Part shown: positions 26,915 to 35,181 of the stretch, in pieces
How positions within the stretch are numbered: the first letter of the stretch is position 1
How the letters are laid out: every line of letters starts with the position of its first letter
Assembly: GCA_964554185.1 (NCBI GenBank)
Contig: CAZKNJ010000003.1
Coordinates: 16,236-80,235 of the forward strand
Direction of reading: 5' to 3'
Length of the DNA stretch: 64,000 nucleotides
Source: CAZKNJ01 sp964554185
GTDB taxonomy: Bacteria; 4484-113
Notes under the pieces: model-generated
What the model was told of the DNA's origin: nothing
Database searches by the model: none
Seen by the model: the letters and a program-made list of their open reading frames with translations, nothing else
Program-made: the position numbers and the translations under genes

Positions 26915-28129
26915 ATGCTAACTGGCCCCAAGTGGCAGGAGGCGCAGGAGAAGCTGCTTTCGTGGGCGCGTCCGCTGAGCGCGGAAAGCGTCCCGCTGCG
27001 CCACGCGCTGTTCAGTTGCGCCGAAACGGCGGTGTCCGCCGCCCTGCCGTACCCGCCGCACAACCTTGCGCTGGCGCAGGGCTTCGCCGTCAGCTTCAAG
27101 GAGCTGCAGCGCCAGGCAGCCCAGGGCGGTCCACCGCGCTTCCGCTTCGGCGGCACTCTGGGGGGCGGGCGCACCTACGAACGCAAGGTGCAGGACAACT
27201 CTGTGCTGCTGGTGGAGCCGGGAATGCTGCTGCCGGACGGGCTGGACGCTGTAGTCGCGCCGTCCGCCACCGAGCGGGTGGGCAACGAAGTGGAAATCCG
27301 CGAAGTGCCGGATAAGCCGAGCGGAGTGTGGCTGCGCGGCGTCTTCGCCGGTCAAAACACCGAGCTGGTGCCCCGGGGCGCCTGCCTGGGAGCCGCCTCG
27401 TTCGCGGCGCTGCACAGCCAGAGCCTGGAAGAAGCCCGGGTCGTGCGCCAGCCGCTGGTCGGCTCGCTTATCATCGGCAACGGCCTGGCGGACGCCGCCG
27501 CGGCCAAGCCGCCCGACGGCGCCTGCATCGAGCTGCTCTCGCCGATGCTGCGCGCGGCCTGCGTGCGCGGCCAATGCTCGTTCGTTTCCCAGGGAGTGCA
27601 GGAGCAACACCTGACCATCCCCGGCGCCCTCGCCGATGCGCAGGATCAAGTGGAGGCGCTGGTCGTTTCGGGACTGCTGTCGGACGCCCAATTTGAGGAG
27701 CTTCGCCGGACGCTGGAGCAGGATTGGGAACTGCGCATAGCGGGGCTTGCCCATCCATTGGGTAAGCAAGTGCTGATTGCCGAGCGCAACGGGCGCTGGC
27801 TGCTGTTCATTCCCTACCACCCGCCGTTGCTGTTAGCACTCGCCGCCTTGCTGCTCCAGCCGTTGGTCACGCGCCTCAAGGGGCACAATGGCGACGCTTT
27901 CTCCTATGCCGAGTGCGCGGAATCCGCATCCGGTGACACCGCTGACGATATCTGGCTGGGCCGTGAAGTGGTCCAGAGTGACCGGTTCAAGCCGGCCCGG
28001 GTGAAGCTGCTGAAGCAGGTTTCGGCCGCATCGCTGGCGGATATGGCGCGCGCAACCTGCGTCGCCGTGCCGAGCACCGGGGGCGGTGCAGTGGAGCCGA
28101 ACACACCTCTAGCCATAGCCCAAGTGTGA
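26915..28129 (+). CDS. Divergent MoeA-like protein, active-site residues missing
   Basis: The fold appears to be that of MoeA, the enzyme that inserts molybdate into molybdopterin. L-P-Y-P-P-H-N-L-A-L-A-Q-G-F-A-V near residue 37 aligns with the family's L-P-x-F-D-N-S-A-M-D-G-Y-A-V. V-E-P-G-M-L-L-P-D-G-L-D-A-V-V near 100 aligns with the G-x-x-L-P-x-G-A-D-A-V-V block, and a late G-K-Q-V-L-I-A-E-x-N-G-R-W-L-L-F-I-P-Y-H-P aligns with the G-L-P-G-N-P-V segment. Key residues are changed: the catalytic Asp of M-D-G-Y is Gln, and P-G-N-P is P-Y-H-P. A classical molybdenum insertase is therefore unlikely. No other molybdopterin gene is nearby. ATG 26915 is preferred to an in-frame ATG at 26897, which lies within the promoter. 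Confidence 0.65.
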   Translation: MLTGPKWQEAQEKLLSWARPLSAESVPLRHALFSCAETAVSAALPYPPHNLALAQGFAVSFKELQRQAAQGGPPRFRFGGTLGGGRTYERKVQDNSVLLVEPGMLLPDGLDAVVAPSATERVGNEVEIREVPDKPSGVWLRGVFAGQNTELVPRGACLGAASFAALHSQSLEEARVVRQPLVGSLIIGNGLADAAAAKPPDGACIELLSPMLRAACVRGQCSFVSQGVQEQHLTIPGALADAQDQVEALVVSGLLSDAQFEELRRTLEQDWELRIAGLAHPLGKQVLIAERNGRWLLFIPYHPPLLLALAALLLQPLVTRLKGHNGDAFSYAECAESASGDTADDIWLGREVVQSDRFKPARVKLLKQVSAASLADMARATCVAVPSTGGGAVEPNTPLAIAQV

Positions 28130-28189
28130 AGATTGAAGCTGATTGCCCCCGATTCGTCTCCTTATAGGGCTGGTCACGGCCCCATCCGA

Positions 28190-28198
28190 TGCTACAAT
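28190..28198 (+). promoter_or_regulatory. Extended -10 promoter of the LptD-like gene
   Basis: TGC-TACAAT. The distance to the true start is uncertain because several ATGs follow. Confidence 0.4.
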
Positions 28199-28263
28199 TA
28201 CCGTCTCTGCAAATGCCAGGAGGTTTGGGACAAGCACGCCGCCCCCGCTTTGCGTGCGTTCCT

Positions 28264-30888
28264 ATGAGGGTAGGGGCTTGTATGGGGGGGGCTAACGCTT
28301 GCCGCGTTCTCGCGGCTGCGCTCGCGTGCGCGCTGATTTTCTTCGCGTATACATCCTCCGCCGACGACGCCATTGAAGTACGCACGGGTTCCTCCGGCGA
28401 AGCTGCTCCGGCCCAGAGCGTGCAGGCGGAACTGGCTCCCGGGGAGGAGGCAGCGCCGCCAGACGAAGCCCCACCTGCTGATGAGACGTCCCCCGAGGCT
28501 GCCGCAGAGCCTTCGGGCGATATCACCACACCGGAAGGTGCGATTGAAGTTGCCACGAAGAAGCAGGTTCCCGAACCCAAGGGCCTGACTTTCCCGGTGG
28601 AAGAAGGCGCGATGTACTTGGAGGCCTTTGATCGCCTGGAGGTTGACCGCAACAACAAGACCGCGTTGCTGGAAGGCGACGCCCTGGTCGTCCTGGGCGA
28701 CCTGCAGGTTGAGGCCGACCACATTGAGGTCAACGACATTGCGAAGAATGTCTACCTGAAGGGCAAGGTCGCGTTGATGCAGGGCGACGACGTGATCTTT
28801 GCCGACGAAGGCTACTACAGCTACGACACTGGTATGTTCTCGCTGATCAACGTCTCTGGCAATGCCAGCGGCCAGGGCATCAACGGCGCAATCTTCTACA
28901 AGGCGGACATCGCCAAGGGACACTTGGGCGAGTACGACCTGTGGAACGCCTGGATGAGCACCTGCCCGCCGTACTGCAACGTCTACGAGTACGAGCTGCG
29001 GGCGGACAAGGCCAAGATCAAGCGCGATGTCAGCTTGACTTTGTACAACGTTTATATCTACATCCGCGAGCACAAGGTTTTCTGGTTCCCCCAGCTGGCG
29101 GTGCCTCTCAGGCGTTCCGAGCCGTTGCGCAAGACTGAGTCCCCCATTCAGCAGACTTACGGCTATAACCGCTATGAAGGCTTCTTCGCTAAGTTCGCTT
29201 ACACCTACGCGGACGAGTACGACGACGAGCTTGGCGCTACGCTGCTGGGCGTCGCGCTGCTAGTGCTAACACAGAAGCAAGGGCCGGGCTTCGGCCTGCG
29301 CCAGGACTTCGCGAGCCCTCTGGGCGTCACCACGTTGCGTGGCTTCTACCAGCGCCAGTACCAGGGGCAGCTGGACGATGTCACCGGTGTGCGTGGCGAG
29401 CCGCAGTCCAACTACGAATTTGAGGTGCTGCAGGAGCTGGATGTCGCCAGTGACCTGACGGGCAGCGCGCAGGTGAGGCGCACTAACAGCGTGTCGGGAT
29501 ACGGCGCGCGAAATAACAGCTGGCAGAACAACTTCAATCTCACTTACCGCCGCCCCAGGGGCAACCTCACGCTTTCCGGCAACCAGGGCATCACCATCTC
29601 CGGCGGCCGTCCCACTACTGGTGGCACCAGCAAGGAAACCAAGCAGGATATCAGCAGCCTTAACTTCAGCTTTGACCACAAGTTCAACAACGTAGCGAGC
29701 ATGGGCATTACTCACCGCATCAGCTCCAGCAAGCGCAATGACGGCGTGCCTGCGGACCTCGAGGGCACCTTCGACGCGGACCTCTCTTTCACCCGCCCGG
29801 ATTATGGGCTGAAGTTCCAACTCAAGGAGCAAATTGACTACGACGGCGACCGCAACACCACCGACGACCGGCAGTCGGTTTACAACCTGCGTCCGGGCAT
29901 CGAGTTCCGGTTGCAGAAATCCGCCTTCGGCAAGAACTCGTTCATTGACAGCATGACCGTGAATTTGGACAAGGTTGTGGACCGCCGGCGTTACGAAGTG
30001 GGCGAGGGCATAGCTACCCGGATGAAGATTGACACCAGGATGAGCCGCAGCTACAGCAACGACGAGTGGAGCTTCCGCCCCAACCTGCAGTTCACCCAGT
30101 ACCTGTACTTCGACGGAAACGCGCAATGGGCGGCCAAGCCTTCCGCTGATCTCACGTACAACAATCGTGAGTGGTTCAAGTTCAACCTTAACTGGTCGCG
30201 CACGGTGCAGCGCGGCATCCAGAATCCTCCGGTGCGCCGCGACAAGGAGATGGGCCGGCAGGACATCCGCGGTTCCATAGACTTCTGGCACGACCCGTGG
30301 TGGGATGTGTCCTTCAGCTCCCGTTACGACATGAAGAACGAGCGCTGGAGCACCCTCAACATGAAGTGGGACTGGTACCCGTCGAACGACCTGAGCGTCA
30401 TCTCCAGTTCCAGCTACGACATTGAGAGCGGGGAGTTTCGGGACCTTACCACGACCGCGCGCTATTACGCCCCCTCCGGCAACTGGTGGCTCAAGACCTC
30501 TGCGACGCTTCCGCTGCAGGGCATCTCGCTGCAGCACCACCCCTTCCCGTTCAGCCGCTCGGAGATTGTGTATTCGCGCCAGTACAAACGCGGCTGGAGT
30601 TTCGGCCTGACGGCGGAACAGCGCTCGGGCGGCAACGGGCCGCTGGTTGACGATATCCGCATCACTAAGCGCAACACCTGCACCACGGTCAACATGGGCT
30701 ACGCGGGGCTGAACAACGAGTTTTACATCAACTTCTTCATCAACGCGTTCCCCAGCTATCCGGCGGAGTTCAAGGGCTACGAGCAGGCCGATAACGACTG
30801 GAAGTTTGAGTTCGCCTTGCCGACGGGATCGCGCAGTGACATTGAGCGCGGCCTGATGGGTGGGTGGAACTTCCTCGGCGGCTTCTAG
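28264..30888 (+). CDS. lptD: LptD-like outer-membrane protein (OstA domain plus beta-barrel)
   Basis: LptD inserts lipopolysaccharide into the outer leaflet of the outer membrane. After a signal peptide (ending Y-T-S-S-A-D-D) and a Pro/Glu/Ala-rich spacer, an OstA/LptA-like beta-jellyroll follows (V-D-R-N-N-K-T-A-L-L-E-G-D-A, A-D-H-I-E-V-N-D). Then S-T-C-P-P-Y-C-N-V-Y-E-Y-E-L-R-A-D-K-A-K-I, reminiscent of the Cys-containing strand of LptD, and V-F-W-F-P-Q-L-A-V-P. The rest (about 330-874) is rich in alternating aromatic/polar strands and ends in a hydrophobic aromatic residue near the C-terminus. The start is uncertain: ATGs at 28189, 28213, 28264 and 28285 are all in frame, and 28264 best precedes the signal peptide. 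The stop shares CTAG with csaB. Confidence 0.75.
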   Translation: MRVGACMGGANACRVLAAALACALIFFAYTSSADDAIEVRTGSSGEAAPAQSVQAELAPGEEAAPPDEAPPADETSPEAAAEPSGDITTPEGAIEVATKKQVPEPKGLTFPVEEGAMYLEAFDRLEVDRNNKTALLEGDALVVLGDLQVEADHIEVNDIAKNVYLKGKVALMQGDDVIFADEGYYSYDTGMFSLINVSGNASGQGINGAIFYKADIAKGHLGEYDLWNAWMSTCPPYCNVYEYELRADKAKIKRDVSLTLYNVYIYIREHKVFWFPQLAVPLRRSEPLRKTESPIQQTYGYNRYEGFFAKFAYTYADEYDDELGATLLGVALLVLTQKQGPGFGLRQDFASPLGVTTLRGFYQRQYQGQLDDVTGVRGEPQSNYEFEVLQELDVASDLTGSAQVRRTNSVSGYGARNNSWQNNFNLTYRRPRGNLTLSGNQGITISGGRPTTGGTSKETKQDISSLNFSFDHKFNNVASMGITHRISSSKRNDGVPADLEGTFDADLSFTRPDYGLKFQLKEQIDYDGDRNTTDDRQSVYNLRPGIEFRLQKSAFGKNSFIDSMTVNLDKVVDRRRYEVGEGIATRMKIDTRMSRSYSNDEWSFRPNLQFTQYLYFDGNAQWAAKPSADLTYNNREWFKFNLNWSRTVQRGIQNPPVRRDKEMGRQDIRGSIDFWHDPWWDVSFSSRYDMKNERWSTLNMKWDWYPSNDLSVISSSSYDIESGEFRDLTTTARYYAPSGNWWLKTSATLPLQGISLQHHPFPFSRSEIVYSRQYKRGWSFGLTAEQRSGGNGPLVDDIRITKRNTCTTVNMGYAGLNNEFYINFFINAFPSYPAEFKGYEQADNDWKFEFALPTGSRSDIERGLMGGWNFLGGF

Positions 30889-31982
30889 GCCTCTGCGTGT
30901 TCCTCGGTCTTCGGCGGTTCAGACCGCGGCAGAATGGATGTCACGATTGCCTTCTGCGTCTCTTGGCGGCTGCGGTACTGGGCAATGAGCGACCGGAAGC
31001 GCTCGGCGCTGAAGGCGTGCTGCGCTCGTTCCAACAGCTCTTCGGCGGTGGCTTCATGCAGCGCGTCGCGCACAAAGCAGGGCATCCCCGCTTCCTTGCA
31101 GAAACTCATCAGCTTGGGGTCGTCGCCGATGCCAATGAACGGGACTTTGGCGGCCAGTGCCGCCACCAGCCCGTGGTAACGCTCGCTGACCAGCAGCTGG
31201 CAGCCCGGCAGCCGCCGCGAGAACTCCTGTGCGGCCATCACATCCACCCGCTCGTGCGGGAAGATTGTGCGCACACGTATCTCGCGGATGAAGTCCAGAT
31301 CTGAGCTCTGTAGCGCTGCCAGGTAAACCGCGTGTGTGCGGGGCACGCTGCCAATGATGAACTCCATCGCCTCCTGCGCCAATCCCGCCCGCAGCACAAA
31401 GGCAAACACCTTCTTGGGGGTGTCCTTCTCGACATCTCCGAACGGCTGCTCGCAGGAGAACACGCCGTCGCTGGAAAGATGCAGCCGGTCGGCGGGCACC
31501 GTGTCTCGCACCCACTCCAGCGTCTCCTGGTCACGCGCAGTGAACAACGAAAGCTTGCCCAGCGCGGCCTTTGTCGCGCGCACATAGTTGTCGCCGGTAA
31601 CCGGGCCAATGCCCTGGTTGAGCATCAGCGCGTGCTTGCCCCGCGCGCCGAAGCGCTTGATGAGCGAAAGATAGAAGGTTAGCGAGCGGTTGCTGGTCTT
31701 GTTCTGCAGGAGACTGCCACCAGGGCAAAACAGATAGCGGTAGCGTGCCAGTACTGGCGAGAACTGCAAGAACGGCGTCATTCGCACCACACCGAGCTGA
31801 GGGTACAAGTCCTGCAGCTCGGCAACATAGCCCTTGCCCACAGGATTTCGCACCGTTACCGCGAGCCGAATTCCCGCCTGCTCCAGCAGTTCGCGGTAGG
31901 ACCGCAGAAAGCTGCGGAGTATCAGCTCGTCGCCCCAGTTGTCCGCCCCGAAGTATCCCAACACTAGCGCTTGTCCCGCCAT
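30885..31982 (-). CDS. csaB: CsaB-type polysaccharide pyruvyl transferase
   Basis: CsaB adds ketal-linked pyruvate to secondary cell-wall polymers, the ligand that SLH domains bind to hold S-layer or outer-membrane proteins to the wall. The protein opens with L-V-L-G-Y-F-G-A-D-N-W-G-D-E and contains F-C-P-G-G-S-L-L-Q, the G-Q-G-I-G-P motif typical of the family (here N-Q-G-I-G-P), and the later S-E-R-Y-H-G-L-V-A-A-L. Length 365 is normal. It starts directly at the stop of the DUF5693 gene, an arrangement known from other phyla. Pairing with an LptD-like gene on the opposite strand points to a diderm that tethers its envelope through pyruvylated polymer. Confidence 0.92.
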   Translation of the reverse strand: MAGQALVLGYFGADNWGDELILRSFLRSYRELLEQAGIRLAVTVRNPVGKGYVAELQDLYPQLGVVRMTPFLQFSPVLARYRYLFCPGGSLLQNKTSNRSLTFYLSLIKRFGARGKHALMLNQGIGPVTGDNYVRATKAALGKLSLFTARDQETLEWVRDTVPADRLHLSSDGVFSCEQPFGDVEKDTPKKVFAFVLRAGLAQEAMEFIIGSVPRTHAVYLAALQSSDLDFIREIRVRTIFPHERVDVMAAQEFSRRLPGCQLLVSERYHGLVAALAAKVPFIGIGDDPKLMSFCKEAGMPCFVRDALHEATAEELLERAQHAFSAERFRSLIAQYRSRQETQKAIVTSILPRSEPPKTEEHAEA

Positions 31983-33983
31983 CTAGCCCCCCCCTTGTCC
32001 TCCAAGCTTGATGCTGATAAGCCGGACCAGCCACCAGATGAAATAGGTCACCACAAAGGCTGCCAGCCCCAGTATCAGGCCGATTTCGCTGCGGTACATG
32101 CTGACGAGCACCGGCGTGTGCAGGTGCGAGAAGGTGTTCACGACGCTGCACATTCCGAGCATTCCCGCCGCGAGCAGCAACAGCAGGCTGCGATGGCTCC
32201 ACGGCATCAGCGTGAAGAACCATAGCAGCGCGAAGTGTCCGGCGATTTCGGTGGTCCGCGGGCGTACGGCAAACAGCCGCTCCAGGTTGCCGCGCACGCT
32301 CGATTCCGATTGGCTGACCAAGAAGCCGAACTCGTTGCCGGCGCGCATCATCGCCAGCGCCAACGCCGCCGCGAGAATGAACACCAGCGCCATATCCAGT
32401 GCCGTGAAAGGGTAGGCCATTAGCCGGTTGATGCGGGCGTACATGCTGCGGGCCGCGGGCGCCCAGCCCATCGTGTTCAGGTTGAACGCATACGCGAGTA
32501 TCAAGAGCACCGGCAGGCTGCGCGAGAGGAGCACGCCGTGGAAGAACTCGATCTTGGTGAATGCCGCCACGCTGATGATGAGCGACTGCACGATCAGCCC
32601 GCCGAGCAGCGCAAAGACGAACGTCACGGCGAAGGCGGTGACGGCTTGCGTGCCGGGCAGCGTACGGCCATTGCGCCTAAGCAACATTGTGTAACCGAAG
32701 GCGTATCCTATCCCCACCAGCGGGAAAGCCAGCGCCGCCGCCAGCGCCGCCAGCCCTCGAAGCTGGTCCGATGCGGCCACAACGAAGCTCGCAGGAATCG
32801 CCGCCAGCATCGTTGCGGGATGGTGGAAGAACGTCTCCAGCCGCCCGCCCGGCAGGAAGATGAGCACGAACCACATCACTCCCAGATAAACCAGCAGCAC
32901 CACCGGCGCGCGCAGGAACAACGGTGGGTCCGCCGAGGGGTTGGCGGGCTCCAGCGAAACCTCGTACTTGAGCTCATCGCGGATGCTCTGCGCTAACCCG
33001 TCCAGAAACTCCTGGTTCGCCCGCGCTGCCGCAATCCCTAGGGTCTCAGCGGGCTGGATTGCCAGCGACGGTGTAATGGGATGCAAATACAACACCCGCG
33101 GATTGCGCTCGCGCAGCGCCCGCAAGTACCTTTCCTTCATCGCGAGCGGGCTCAACGGCGGCATCTCTTCTTGTGGGATGGAATGCACCCAGTAGATTGA
33201 TGAGGGTTTCAGGCGCGCGGCCAGCCCGCGGTCGCCGTCGGTCTTGGAGAACTCCACGAGGCCCAGCTCGCCCGTGAAAAGCTCCGCGGTGTCCGCTAGC
33301 CCGCCGGGGAATCCTGGCACCTGCGTGCCGGAGAAGATGACCAGCGACGAGGCATGCGGATGGTCCGGTATCCACGAGAACTTCTCCTCCAGCCCCGCAC
33401 GGTCGTACAGCCCGTTGCCGTTGGGGCGGAAGACATACGCATAGGACTCCGGCAGCGGGAAGCTGGGCTGCACATAGAAACCAAGCGCCAGAGCGTTCGT
33501 TTGCTCCTCGGGCAGCGGCGGCAACACCAGCGATACACGGAAGCTGGGAGTGCCAACCATCCCGAAGTTCTCTGCCACCTGCACATCAAACCCATCGGTT
33601 AGCTGGTAGCTCAGGCTGCGCTGGATCCGCGCCGCCAGCTTCTCACCGTTCAGCCGCCCCCGGTCAAACAGCAGCGTGCTGGGAATGCTGGCAAGAAACA
33701 CATCCCCCGTGCCCGGCGCGGAGGCCACGCGGGTCATGTATCCCAGTTCCCGCAGGCTGCGCACTGTGGCTTCATTCACGCCGATGGCGGCGGGTGAGGG
33801 TAGGCTCAGCGTCACGCCGTCCCGCGCCAGCCGGCCGTAGGTTGTGGCGTCAAACACCAGCATCACCTTGCGGTATTCCGCGTCCCATCCGGTGCGCATC
33901 ACGAGAATGCCGATGAGCGCCAGTGTACCCACAGCCAGGTACAGCGCGGTAAGCCAGTTCCGTATGCCCCAGTTTCGCGTCAT
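31983..33983 (-). CDS. DUF5693 family multi-pass membrane protein
   Basis: A 666-residue protein with one N-terminal helix (about 10-28), a large extracytoplasmic domain (about 35-365) and then about nine hydrophobic helices to the C-terminus. The soluble domain includes S-L-R-E-L-G-Y and conserved-looking stretches such as R-V-L-Y-L-H-P. Proteins of this type are repeatedly encoded next to csaB, and gene order rather than biochemistry is the basis for assigning it to secondary cell-wall polymer or S-layer export. The stop codon abuts the csaB start with no spacer, so translation is probably coupled. Confidence 0.8.
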   Translation of the reverse strand: MTRNWGIRNWLTALYLAVGTLALIGILVMRTGWDAEYRKVMLVFDATTYGRLARDGVTLSLPSPAAIGVNEATVRSLRELGYMTRVASAPGTGDVFLASIPSTLLFDRGRLNGEKLAARIQRSLSYQLTDGFDVQVAENFGMVGTPSFRVSLVLPPLPEEQTNALALGFYVQPSFPLPESYAYVFRPNGNGLYDRAGLEEKFSWIPDHPHASSLVIFSGTQVPGFPGGLADTAELFTGELGLVEFSKTDGDRGLAARLKPSSIYWVHSIPQEEMPPLSPLAMKERYLRALRERNPRVLYLHPITPSLAIQPAETLGIAAARANQEFLDGLAQSIRDELKYEVSLEPANPSADPPLFLRAPVVLLVYLGVMWFVLIFLPGGRLETFFHHPATMLAAIPASFVVAASDQLRGLAALAAALAFPLVGIGYAFGYTMLLRRNGRTLPGTQAVTAFAVTFVFALLGGLIVQSLIISVAAFTKIEFFHGVLLSRSLPVLLILAYAFNLNTMGWAPAARSMYARINRLMAYPFTALDMALVFILAAALALAMMRAGNEFGFLVSQSESSVRGNLERLFAVRPRTTEIAGHFALLWFFTLMPWSHRSLLLLLAAGMLGMCSVVNTFSHLHTPVLVSMYRSEIGLILGLAAFVVTYFIWWLVRLISIKLGGQGGG

Positions 33984-33987
33984 AGAG

Positions 33988-34395
33988 CTACTCAGGTTTC
34001 AGCCCACGGGCCATTATCACAGCTTTGGCGCCGAAGGTGATTCTAACTTCTTCCCCCGGACCCACCAGGTAATGGTGCCCCACGGCAAGTGAAGCGCCTT
34101 CCGCGTTGCGGCCTTCGGTGAGGTCAATCAGCATCGCGCGGTCAAAGTTGGCCTCGCGCAGCGGCAGCGCTCCGCCGTCCGCGCCCGCCACCACGAGTTC
34201 CACACCGGTGGGCAGCTTCATAAACGCGCCTGCCTCCACCGTGCGCTCAACCCAGGTTGCGCGCCAGTCCACATAGCTGCGCGTGACGATGGGGTCGCCT
34301 TCGCTGCCGGGAGGAGGGGACTTCGCCAGCACGATGCCCGCCAGCACCAGCACCAGCAAAACAGACGCGAGCGTAATTCGCGGAAGCAGTTTCAT
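33988..34395 (-). CDS. Small exported protein, conserved near peptidoglycan/S-layer genes
   Basis: A 135-residue protein with a signal peptide or membrane anchor (1-23, ending L-A-K). The mature start S-E-G-D-P-I-V-T-R-S-Y-V-D matches a pattern (G-D-P-x-V-T-x-S-Y-V-D) I know from small exported proteins of Gram-positive and related bacteria. In those, the rest is a beta-rich domain ending in V-M-V-R-G; here V-I-M-A-R-G. Function is unknown. It lies 4 nt from the DUF5693 gene and 3 nt from the LmeA-like gene, so it belongs to the same transcript and is likely an envelope protein. Confidence 0.7.
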   Translation of the reverse strand: MKLLPRITLASVLLVLVLAGIVLAKSPPPGSEGDPIVTRSYVDWRATWVERTVEAGAFMKLPTGVELVVAGADGGALPLREANFDRAMLIDLTEGRNAEGASLAVGHHYLVGPGEEVRITFGAKAVIMARGLKPE

Positions 34396-34398
34396 ATA

Positions 34399-35181
34399 TT
34401 ACTCCTCGGGTTTCGGCTGTGTGCCTTCCTCCAGGACGGCCACGCCCTTGGTGTGCGCCTGCACATGCAGCTTGCCGTCCGCCACATAGAAGTCGTCAAT
34501 GTACAAATCGCCCTGCATGTCGCCAATTTCCAGGCGCGGCGCCAGGCGCACGAACACGCTTTCCAGCAAGTCGCGCCCGATGCTGAGCATCCCCAGGTCA
34601 AAGTCGTTCACCCGGAAGGCAATCTCGCGCCGGTCAATAAGCTTGAAGTAGCCGTTCACCCGCAGCTCAAACTCCCGCCCCAGCAGCTCCGTCCTGGCCG
34701 TGACCTCAACCAGCGGAAGCTCGTCGCCTTCAGCGTCCTTGAACTTCACCTCAAGATCACTGACGCCGAAACGGCCGGCGCGTTCCGCCCAGGCCGCCGC
34801 CAGGTCTTCCGGCCGTATAGCGAAGGACACCGCGGCGTAGTCCACTTCCTTCAGCACCGGGTTCTTGCGGGTCACCAGGTTGAGAATGTCAAAGGACAGG
34901 CGCTCGGCCTCAAACTCCACGTTCTCCACCCGGATGCCCGAGATGGATGCTTCGGGCGAGGAAAGGTGGATGGAATCCACTTCTCCGTTCAGTGTGTCCA
35001 TTATGTCGCCGGGCTCGATCGTCACCACCGAGCTGGGAGGCAGCATGAACTTGCGCCGGAGCGCATCCGCCAGCTCCGTGTGCATAGTCTGCAGCAGCAG
35101 GTAATAGCCCCCCGCTGCGAGGAGCAACACGACAACGATCAGCGTGAAGACAAACTGGACAAGCCGGCGGAGGCAACCCAC
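34399..35181 (-). CDS. LmeA/DUF2993 family lipid-binding protein
   Basis: An N-terminal membrane helix (about 8-30) is followed by a beta-rich domain of the DUF2993 type. The signs are the repeated V-D-S-I-H-L-S-S-P, G-I-R-V-E-N-V-E-F-E-A and L-E-I-G-D-M-Q-G-D-L-Y-I-D-D-F segments, in which amphipathic strands surround a lipid cavity. LmeA of mycobacteria binds phospholipid in the periplasm, and this is likely also an exterior lipid-binding protein. The GTG start immediately follows the stop codon of the FG-GAP lipoprotein gene (no spacer), showing tight coupling. Confidence 0.75.
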   Translation of the reverse strand: MGCLRRLVQFVFTLIVVVLLLAAGGYYLLLQTMHTELADALRRKFMLPPSSVVTIEPGDIMDTLNGEVDSIHLSSPEASISGIRVENVEFEAERLSFDILNLVTRKNPVLKEVDYAAVSFAIRPEDLAAAWAERAGRFGVSDLEVKFKDAEGDELPLVEVTARTELLGREFELRVNGYFKLIDRREIAFRVNDFDLGMLSIGRDLLESVFVRLAPRLEIGDMQGDLYIDDFYVADGKLHVQAHTKGVAVLEEGTQPKPEE

